Origin: Trileptium ribeirensis
Lineage: Eukaryota; Nematoda; Enoplea; Enoplida; Thoracostomopsidae
Reading direction: 5' to 3'
NCBI GenBank assembly: GCA_030248225.1
Contig: JASANE010027917.1
Coordinates: 51,843-115,842 of the forward strand
DNA: 64,000 nucleotides
The notes beneath the pieces were generated by a model that saw only the letters and a list, made by a program, of their open reading frames with translations, did not search any database and had not been told where the DNA came from. How positions within the stretch are numbered: position 1 is the stretch's first letter; each line of letters opens with the position of its first letter. Position numbers and translations under genes: made by a program. Shown piece after piece: positions 55,709 through 64,000 of the stretch.

Positions 55709-57824
55709 CGGTGGCCCATATATGGATCACGGGCGCCAAAGTAGCACAAATTCCCTCTCGGAGCCCATGGCCCACATATGGGTCATGAACATTTTTTGCT
55801 ATTATGCATATTCATATATACTGTTTAAATAGCATTACTAATTTCAGACATTTAGTACTGCTAAATTTGTTGAACACTAATTACACGTGGAGGAGAGCGA
55901 CCTGGAATACTCGTCAGAAAATTCTTCAAGCGACGATTCGAAAAGCAATGAGTATTTTCCACCGACGGCTGCAGATTCCAACAACGAATCGTTGTCAAAT
56001 GACGAAGATGGAGAACAGTTGTTGACTGAGCTGAATTAGACCGCTGATAAGGGGCCTGCTGTTGCGCGGTGGATGGACTATGAAGGACGAAATCCTGTTT
56101 TTCTGATGGAATTGGAAGCTGGATTGAAGGTACCAATTCAAGCATCTAATGATATGGAGATTCGTCCCATCGATGTTTATAAATTGTTCATCACAGAAGA
56201 GGTTATTGCCTTGTTGGTTAACGAGACTAATCGCAAAGCTGAACAATATATCAATAAAAATCGCCCAATTCGTGAATCTACCAAGCTCCACCGTTAGCAT
56301 CCCTATAACAAAGCTGACATGTGGGAATTTCTCAGTATTTTGCTTTTTTACATGGGTGTTTTTCCTAGCCCAAATTATGATTACTACTGGAGCACCGATT
56401 TCGCAACGCCGGAATTTCAGAAATTTGCAATGTCCCGAAACAAATCTCAATTAATATGGAGATTTCTTCATGCCGCACACGACGAACTGCTTGATCCTGA
56501 TAACAGAATCGGCTAAGTGCAGTCACTTCTCGATGTAATAGTTCAAAACATTGAACGAAATTTTGAACTAGCGAAAAGTTGAAGCGGACGAACCTATAGT
56601 TCCGTGGAGGGTATGCCTATTTTTCCGACAATATGTGCCTGGAAAAGCCCATAAATACGGTATTAAATTGTATAAGTTAGCGGAACCCAGTGGATTTGTT
56701 CATCAGGCTAGAATTTACTGTGGGAAAACTGACAAGACAGCAGGATTGGGTCATGCGGATGGCGTCATGGATCAACTATGTAATTTTGTTGTAAATACAG
56801 GTCGGTCAACATATGCAGACAATTTTTTACGAGCGTCCCCTTGGCACACAAATTGCTCGACAAAGGACTTTATCTCACGGGAACAGTGCGGTCGAATCGA
56901 AAAGTGTTGCCTGCTGACGTTGCAAATGCCGAGTTAGCTCGTGGCGAGTGTATCTGCAAAGAAGATGAAATGGGCGTAGTGGTGTTGAAGTGGCGCGACC
57001 GTCGATCAGTTTTAATGACCTCAACAAGACACAGTTGTGTCCCTACGGATACCGGGAAACGCAGTAGATCAGGAGATTGGATTACAAAGCCGGAAGTAAT
57101 CGTCCAATACAACAAGGCCAAAATTGGTATTCATATTTCAGATCAGATGTCAAGTTATCACACAACGCTACAGAAGACACTGTTTTGGTACAAGAAAATG
57201 ATTCTAGAGATTGTCTTCGGAATTTGTGTGGTCAATAGCTACATTGGGTATCGTGATCACGTTGTTGGTCAAAGGAAGCGTCATGCTCAACGAATATCGA
57301 AATTCAAGATTCGAATTGGAAGTTGGACCGAGTCACCGACAAAAGAGGAAGGCCCAGCAAGAAGGTGCATGTTTTCAAGGTCACAGACTCGTTTCCAAGC
57401 CGAAAGAAAAAAGGAAATGGGAAAGGGGAATGTTGGTCGTCGATGCGTCGGATGCTACAGTCAAAATGTTACGAAGAAGGTTTTTACATACTGTCCGCAG
57501 TGCAGCAATTTTTTGTAACGACTGTTTTTTCAAAGCTAATGAACACAAGTCTTGAATTGCTTTCAACTTGCAAACGCAGCAAAAAGACTTTTGACATACA
57601 TATTTTTCTTCATTACATTTTTAATTGAAGTTTCAAAATAGATGCTTTATAAATATATCAGCGGATACTGAACAAATATTGGACGCCCATATCGCACAAA
57701 ATAACTTAGCCTAGGCGCCCTTTATCTATAGCACGTATTTAAATTTATATGCACATGGCCCATATGTGGGTCATGGGCGTCCACTAAGCTGAAGCCCATG
57801 GCCCACATATGGGCCACGGGCAGT
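55709..57824 (+). mobile_element. piggyBac-type element, degenerate
   Basis: A broken piggyBac transposase is bounded by paired palindromic motifs. On the left are GTGGCCCATATATGGATCAC (~55711) and CATGGCCCACATATGGGTCA (~55768). On the right are ATGGCCCATATGTGGGTCAT (~57753) and CATGGCCCACATATGGGCCA (~57797). Outside them the same satellite lies on both flanks. A TTAA sits at 57834-57837 beside the right satellite junction, but I could not pin the left TTAA. The termini are therefore approximate. Confidence 0.75.
55888..57555 (+). pseudogene. piggyBac-like transposase, multiply broken
   Basis: Cut-and-paste DDD transposase family. Pieces in order: an acidic N-terminus (EYSSENSSSDDSKSNEYFPP) ended by TAG at ~56037; then VARWMDYEGRNP; then MWEFLSILLFYMGVFPSPNY and DYYWSTDF; then EADEPIVPW, likely the first catalytic Asp; then QYVPGKAHKYGIKLYKLAEP; then NRKVLPADV and the C-terminal segment. 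The end holds a Cys-rich finger (RRCVGCYSQNVTKKVFTYCP, then CNDCFFKAN). Stops occur near 56037, 56297, 56514 and 56579. Frame changes occur, one of them in a T-run near 57510 that splits the finger. No active product is expected. Confidence 0.88.
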
Positions 57825-57835
57825 CAAAGTGTTTT

Positions 57836-59060
57836 AAAGATAGGCTACCCTTTAAATTGCCCTAACGACAAGCCAAATTTTTTAATGGATACACTGCCTT
57901 TCAAATTGCCTGTATAACAAACCAAAATTTTTCTTGTAAAATTACACCACTTTTGATATTGTGAAATTTCCCGTAGGGCAAACCGAAATTTTGTTTTAAA
58001 GATAGACTACCTTTGAAAATTCCTTTACGACAAGCCAAAATTTATCTTGTAAAGAAAGATACGCTACTTTTCAAATTGTGAAATTGCCCTTAGGACAAAC
58101 TAAAATTTTTCTTGTGAAATTAAACTACATTTAAAATTGTGAAATTGCCATTAGGACAAACCACAATTTTTTAAGATAGACTACCTTTTAAATTGCCCTA
58201 ACGACAGACCAAAACTTTTTAAGGATACCCTGCCTGCAAAATTGCACGTGCAACAAACCAACATTTTTCTTGTAAAATTACACCACTTTTGAAATTGCCC
58301 TTACGACAAACCAAAATTTTGTTGTAAAGATAGACTACCCTTTAAATTGCCCTAACGATAAGCCAATTTTTTAAGGATACACTACCTTTAAAATTGCCCG
58401 TACGACAAACCAAAATTTTTCTTGTAAGGTTACAGTACTTTTGAAATTGTAAAATTGCCCTTAGGACAAACCAAAATTTTTGTTTTAAGGATAGGCTACC
58501 TTTGAAATTGTCCTAACGACAGACCAAAATTTGTTAAGGATACATACCTATAAAATTGCCCGTACAACAAACTAAATTTTTTCTGGTAAAATTACACTAC
58601 TTTTGAAGTTTCCCTTTGGACAAACCACAATTTTTGTTCTAAAGATAAACTAAGTTTGAAAACACCCTTATGACAATCCAAAATTTTCGTTTTAAGCATA
58701 ATCTAGCTTTGAAATTGTCCTTACTATAAACCAACCATGCTTTAAAGATACAATACTTTGAAATTGCCCTTACGACAAACCACAATTTTTTAAAGATAAC
58801 TTGAGGATATTGTGATTGATAGCCTGTGCATTTAATTGCCCTTACCACAAATCACAATTTTTGTTTTAAAGATAAACTCCTTTTAAAACACCCTTATGAC
58901 AAACCAAAATTTTCGTTTTAAAGATACTCTAGCTTTGAAATTGTCCTTACGACAAACCAAACATGTTTAAATATACAATACTTTAAAATTGCCCTTACGA
59001 CAAACCACAAGTTTTTAAAGATAATTTGAGGGTAGTTTGATTGATAGCCTGTACCGTTTA
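57836..59060. repeat. Satellite, ~50-60 bp unit, right block
   Basis: About 20 degenerate units with GATAGACTACC, AAATTGCCCTTACGACAAAC and CAAAATTTT. Continuous in type with 55180-55600, so one array was split. Confidence 0.92.
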
Positions 59061-60364
59061 ATAATTCACAATGTTAAATTGGTTACGTTGAACTTTCGAT
59101 TCTTACCAAAACCTGGCTAGTAAAGCCATATATGTTATCTGATCTACGCCCATAATTCATATGCTTTTGTATACGTTCGATAACTTGCAAGAAGCTGTAC
59201 CATAAAAAGCTTACGTATTACCCAAGAATAGCCGATTCTTTGTCGAAGTAGAACCAATTTTGTGTATCTTTGAAATCTCCTAGGCCTCCAAAATCACAAA
59301 TTGAATGTACGCCCGCTGCCACAATTGTTACACATTTTTCTATTTAGACTCATGTTTGTAGCAAAACTGTTGCGGTGTGAACATAAAGAGCGCAAAATAA
59401 GCAATCATGTAGATAACAGCATATCATTGGAAAATAAATCTGCCAAATAGCACAACTTTAACATACCAATGTTGGATTACACACAATTATTTAGACAAGA
59501 GTTTGTACGCAGGCATACCAATTTTAGGTTTTTTACATAACAGTAGTGCCCATTTTCAGAACACGTATTATAGCTCATCTTTTTATCTAAAAGTAATTAG
59601 GCGGAAATTTTGATAATTCAAATGGATTTCACATATTAAAAGTCATGATAATTATGTCCAACATGTCTTGAATATTTATCTTATTTATTACATGAACCAA
59701 TAGATAGGTCGGTACGGAAACAACAAAATGGATGTACCAATTTTTGTTTGTTTTTACTACAGAATTCATCAGAAGTAAAAATTTCGCCGACAACTAAAAA
59801 CCATATATAAACGTAAATGAAGTCCAAAGCCCAATAATGTCCATTAAAATTATTGTCTGTAGCAAATATAGAATTAATTCAGGAATTTTCTGAGTAGCTG
59901 TAAGTCTTCTACGTTTTCTACTGTAACTTTCTGGGTTTTTAGTTCAGCTAAAATCATAAACTTCATGCAGCATCTTCCAAGTAGTTACTGGTACTCTAAA
60001 CTGTAAATTTGAATTAAAAACCGTTACGGCATTAATAGATTTAGCAATATTCTACTGTATACATTACAAAATTACAAATTGCTTTGCAAATTAAAAAAAC
60101 AGGTAAAAATAATACGAAGCCGTAAGTCTAGCTGACGGGCGTGAGCTAAGGTCAGTTTAAGTACGCCTTTAAGCTAAGCCAACCTAAATATTGGGAAGCT
60201 GCCCTGAACCCTCGTACAAAATTAAAAATGCAAATGTTATTCCCGTCAGCTTGACATGCACCCTTACAAAATTACGAAAATTCTATATATGCATATCAAA
60301 CTATACATGGGAAGATTCAGCGAATAAGCCAGCAGAAAGAAAACATTTTCGGAGTTGAATATGT

Positions 60365-60640
60365 AACACGGGGTTATGCATAAGCTTGATTTTTCTAAAA
60401 TGCATAAAATTTTTAGCTAACTTTTTATCAATAGGATGCTTAAAAATGAATGAGGATTAAGCTTTTGCTCCAAATTAGTCTCAAATTCTATTCTCTATCA
60501 ATAACACGGGGTTATGCATAAGCTTGATTTTTCTAAAATGCATAAAATTTTTAGCTAACTTTTTATCAATAGGATGCTTAAAAATGAATGAGGATTAAGC
60601 TTTTGCTCCAAATTAGTCTCAAATTCTATTCTCTATCAAT
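60365..60640. repeat. Exact tandem duplication, 138 bp x 2
   Basis: AACACGGGGTTATGCATAAG starts both copies, at ~60365 and ~60503. The units look identical to TATTCTCTATCAATA. Confidence 0.95.
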
Positions 60641-60907
60641 AACTATGGCATTTAATAACAAATTTATCTTATTTCCAAATTGGGCTCTCAAATTCTATCC
60701 TGTATCATTTGAAAACTTTGCGATTTAAAAATTTATAAAATGTAATGATATTTTTACCATTGCGAGATATGTTGCTCTAGCAGTTACTACATCTACAAAC
60801 ATTTCGTGTTGTATGGCATAAATTTAGTAAAACCTAAAATCTATATTTTACACAAAAGATCAACAAATAAGGGGAATTTGCCTTTTAAATGAAAAACGTA
60901 ATTTGAA

Positions 60908-60913
60908 TTTTAA
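60908..60913 (-). terminator. Possible ATTAAA poly(A) signal of the NADAR gene
   Basis: The minus strand reads ATTAAA about 80 bp past the NADAR stop codon. Motif and position only. Confidence 0.3.
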
Positions 60914-60993
60914 TGAATGGCTACAAACACAACTAATCAAATTCGGAAATATATAAGAACGTAAAACATTAAATTTATGTTTATCATTTTTGT

Positions 60994-61224
60994 TTACTGT
61001 TTCCTCGTCAGTAAACACAGTCTAGTACGGTTCGATATCTTTCCCATAGCATTACCGTGTACCAGGTTTGGGATTTCTGTGCAGTCAACCAGTCCCCACC
61101 AGAATTTGCCACATCCCCAGAAGCTGTCACGAGATGCTTCGACGAAAATGGCTTTGTTTAGACGACTGTCGCACACAACATTATGAAGCGCCAAGTTTTG
61201 CTCGAACTTTGCGAAAACACCTCT
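60994..61224 (-). CDS. NADAR exon, C-terminal half
   Basis: Acceptor AACGTTTCAG on the minus strand, phase 0. Encodes RGVFAKFEQNLALHNVVCDS, FVEASRDSFWGCGKFWW and a final HGNAMGKISNRTRLCLL. The last part resembles the G-N-LG-LM-VR end of the domain. Stops 76 codons in. Confidence 0.88.
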   Translation of the reverse strand, partial: RGVFAKFEQNLALHNVVCDSRLNKAIFVEASRDSFWGCGKFWWGLVDCTEIPNLVHGNAMGKISNRTRLCLLTRKQ

Positions 61225-62618
61225 CTGAAACGTTTTATACATAAAATTAAAACTAAAATTGTATAAGCCATATTAAACGAGAAATTCTATAAAAGTACAA
61301 CCCAGATGCAATCCGAATTATAAATTTCATATAAATCATAGCTGAAGCAGCAGTGCAACCGCTAAACTCCTACAATTAAAAATGTTAAATATTTACTTGC
61401 ACTCGATATATATTTTTTTACAATTCTAGCAAAGCTTGTCCACGAAATATTGTAATAAAGGCAGAGAACAAAACGGTTCTAATAGGGTAAGTAAAATATA
61501 TTTTAATGTATAAGCGACAAGGCTCGCAATAAAATGGTACCGACAGAGTCTTCTTTTACGGCTCGACTGAAAGGTTAAAACGAAATTAGTAATCCAGTTG
61601 TTCTATATACCACAACCAGATTGCGTAAAACATCGATTTTGTAGAATGAAATGGCAAAACTTTCAAATTCATACTAATCAGTATCACTAAGCTCAGCTTT
61701 TTCCTCACTTCCACACAAATATGGTTTCTGATAAGTATCTAAAGGATATTCAAGGCAATACAAAACAAACACTACGCTGATCGAGCAAATATGAATAGAA
61801 GTGGACATGCTGAGAATAAACATTTTATAAAACAATTTCAAGAATGTTTAAAAAATGAATCATCGTAAACAGTAGATCGCGAAGGTCAAGTAAGTGATCG
61901 CATCGTGGAAAAAATTAGCTTAATTCAGATTTATGTGTATTAAGTAAAAAGGTTTCGTTGATGCTCGCTTAAACTGTTTGAATCAAACAGCAGCACTGAA
62001 ATTATTTCTGTCATTTAGACGATACGTTTCATTCTTTGGGTTTCAAAGTTTTTGCTCACGTTACTATTGATAATAGTTATGTATTCAAATTGGTACTTAA
62101 ATCAAGTAATTTCAATTGGCTCCTCTGTGCAAGAAGAAAACATCAACAAATCCAATAACAATATGCAATTCGCTTCGCGAATTGAGGTTAATGTAACAAT
62201 AGTTGATAAGCAAAGGAGGTTATGTCAGCCTGTTAATTAATAAATATTTCTAGTTTAGTTATGCTGACAATTATAGTACATGACTGAAAGAGCTGTTAAA
62301 CATTAAGTATCATTCTTTCCCTTACTTCTAACATGTTTTCTTTGACGTTGTCGCATGACGCGCTGTTCAGCGTTCGAACCGAGCTCTTCATTGCCTCCGG
62401 GCTTGTCAGCATACGAATGCGGTTAGCTACCTCAGACAAGCCGAAGTGTAAAGCTTTTTGAGCGGCGTAAAACTGCTCAACGCAACTGTACACTTTACTA
62501 TCAACTTCAATTTGACATGGCCAAAAATTGCTAACCCACGACAGTTTAGAATAGAACAGAATATATTTTTTCCATTTTGTTTCAAGACAATTGATGGGCA
62601 GCAATGTGTAGGAACCCT
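60994..62618 (-). CDS. NADAR-domain protein (YbiA/NADAR N-glycosidase family), spliced
   Basis: Seen: two minus-strand exons, 62326-62616 and 60994-61224, join in phase 0 across a 1.1 kb GT-AG intron and give one NADAR domain. Motifs in order: SKLSWVSNFWPCQIEVDSKV, then YSCVEQFYAAQKALHFG with the conserved Glu, then ANRIRMLTSPEAMK. After the intron come VFAKFEQNLALHNVV, FVEASRDSFWGCG and HGNAMGKI. Known: the family includes E. coli YbiA, and some NADAR proteins remove ADP-ribose from guanine bases in nucleic acid. The Trp of FWG is kept; the following Asp of YbiA (WGD) is Cys here. The domain looks nearly complete (about 150-170 residues). The protein has no signal peptide. The N-terminal start is uncertain. 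Confidence 0.9.
62326..62616 (-). CDS. NADAR exon, N-terminal half
   Basis: 97 codons in phase 0 between acceptor TTTCAGAG and donor GAA|GTAAGG. Encodes KWKKYILFYSKLSWVSNFWP, then SCVEQFYAAQKALHF and KENMLE. Reading past the donor ends at a TAA near 62296, as expected for intron sequence. Confidence 0.9.
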
Positions 62619-62659
62619 CTGAAAGCTAAGCTGTTCTTTGTGAAGTGCGAGGAACTTAC

Positions 62660-62686
62660 AGCGGTCATACCATGTATCAAAGCCAT
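62660..62686 (-). CDS. Tentative first coding exon of the NADAR gene
   Basis: Minus-strand ATG followed by eight codons (MALIHGMTA) and a strong GTAAGT donor. The resulting 43 bp intron ends at TTTCAGAG and keeps phase 0 into the NADAR exon. Other starts are possible. Confidence 0.35.
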
Positions 62687-62699
62687 TGAGAGTTTCAAA

Positions 62700-64000
62700 C
62701 TGAGAACTGAACTGCCCAAAAACAAGAGGTCTGGTGACTACACCGCAAGCTGTTTGCAATAACCCTAGTACCGACAACCTAAGACATCTCATCCCATATA
62801 AATTTAAGTGCATACCAACAGGGTCCTGAGAACAATTTGATTTCGGTTCGATATACTGTACTGGTCTGAAACAGGCGCTTAGTAATATTTAGACATTGAC
62901 AACGAATAATCCAGCATCATTTCATATATATCAAACACAAAGCAGATATTTGTTAAAAACATAAGGGAGCCGTATGTATTATTCCACTGTGCTGTTGTAT
63001 CAAACACTTAGGATCATTAGCTCTTAAAAAGGTTTATTAATTTTACGCCAGGGATTCGTTATATGTGGCAAAATGTTTACCGTAGTCAGCACTGATATAT
63101 GTGTCTTTTTGACTTCATGCATGACATGTTAGTATGTCTGTACGAAAGTTAGTGCCACCAATTTCGAGTAATGCTCAGTGAGTGTCCGGTTTATTACATG
63201 TAAATTTTTGTAATTTTTCAACCCTAGGCATTTTCAACAGTTTTTCTGAAAACAATTTACAAACCGTTCGAGAGATATGCACAAACATGTGCCGACTTTA
63301 AACTGCGAATGCCCCGGTAATGATATCCGGAAGACTTCTATAAACTTTTACCTATTTCAAGCCGCAAATTTATCCGTAACGATTATAAATACTTGGATAC
63401 CGGAATGACGAGACCTTGTTTAATAGTCTTAGCGGCCAGTCGTAGACAGGGTCCCATACCGAATATATACTCTGGGTTATGAAAATCTGACACACTAATA
63501 TTCAGAGTGCTTATAAACAAATACGCTACAAGCGCATGCACTCGCTTCTTCACAATATTTGTTAATTTTAATAATCTGATGATATACTATAAACTGTAAC
63601 ACACATATACTAACATTCTAAGCGCTCATAGCTCGCATGCAGTTGTATCTTAGTTCGATTCTCCACCTAACCTTTTCACGCCAGAATTAATGTGTTTATC
63701 ATGTATTGTCTGCCAAACTTAAGCCGGCACCTGGAATCAAAGCTTGAGCTGTAGGGGTAAAAACAGTATAGGGGCTGAGTTATCTAGGAGCTGTTGCTCT
63801 GTTCTTCAAGAAACCTCGTCAAGGAACGATTCATACGTTGAAACCGAAATTGGCAAATTCAGTTAACACAAAAAGTGACAACTTGAGCTGACTTCATTTG
63901 TCGACTATAATCGTTAAAGGGTTCATATTCCATGTCATAACGCTATGCAAATTCTGATATTTATGATGGACACGACGAGCAATGTAAACTGAACCCAACA
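62700..64000. other. Distal intergenic, no gene recognised
   Basis: AT-rich sequence after the NADAR gene's 5' end. A TATA-rich stretch lies near 62910-62940, but no promoter can be claimed. No array or transposon end was seen. Confidence 0.45.

Larger units (their letters stand above)
59061..60993. other. Intergenic, short minus-strand frames only
   Basis: AT-rich. Small minus-strand frames with splice-like borders occur at 59218-59350 and 59484-59560 (see findings) but cannot be joined. A perfect duplication lies at 60365-60640. Confidence 0.4.

Noticed and set aside
55995..56450. 151-codon minus-strand frame
   Set aside because: Antisense shadow of the piggyBac transposase pieces.
62427..62813. 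128-codon minus-strand frame with MHLNLYGMRCLR
   Set aside because: Runs through the NADAR exon in the wrong frame. Only the NADAR frame shows family motifs.
1..64000. CRISPR arrays, bacterial operons, phage or plasmid modules
   Set aside because: The tandem repeats have no unique spacers between conserved repeats of CRISPR size, and the genes are spliced and eukaryotic.

Overview
The window is eukaryotic, AT-rich and intron-rich. It has spliced genes with GT-AG introns and short TTTCAG/TTTTAG-type acceptors, long introns packed with satellites, and several eukaryotic DNA transposons. I see no bacterial operon, CRISPR array, rRNA or clear functional tRNA. An invertebrate animal is the best guess. 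The acceptor style and three 40-50 bp introns would suit a nematode or another ecdysozoan, but I cannot name the organism.

Region 1 (1-39946, + strand) is the 3' part of one very long gene for a ubiquitin-specific protease of the USP25/USP28 family. I traced 20 exons by homology and splice phase. Joined, they give 3,609 nt, one open frame of 1,202 codons plus a stop. The frame runs from the DVSEFTH motif of the catalytic domain, through the His box (GHYW) and Asn/Asp box (FNDI), to the helical C-terminal domain and the natural stop at 39944. The catalytic Cys box and the N-terminus are not visible and must lie 5' of the window. The introns hold at least eleven tandem arrays, mostly unrelated in sequence, plus MITEs, a decayed LINE RNase H fragment and tRNA-like modules. 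One intron carries two decayed copies of the exon end that precedes it.

Region 2 (about 40-54.6 kb) is intergenic. It holds a small inverted-repeat element, a possible orphan exon at 41539, a 2.8 kb internally deleted hAT element (42740-45553) inside a tandem repeat, and two large tandem arrays (49.95-52.1 kb and 52.6-53.6 kb).

Region 3 (54.6-64 kb) is mostly minus-strand. It holds an unidentified basic exon (54643-55008), then a broken piggyBac-type transposase flanked on both sides by one satellite family (55.18-59.06 kb). After that comes a compact spliced NADAR-domain gene (60994-62618, minus). The last 1.3 kb shows nothing I can name.

The two named genes are unrelated in function: protein deubiquitination, and ADP-ribosyl N-glycosidase-type chemistry. 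They share no visible regulation.
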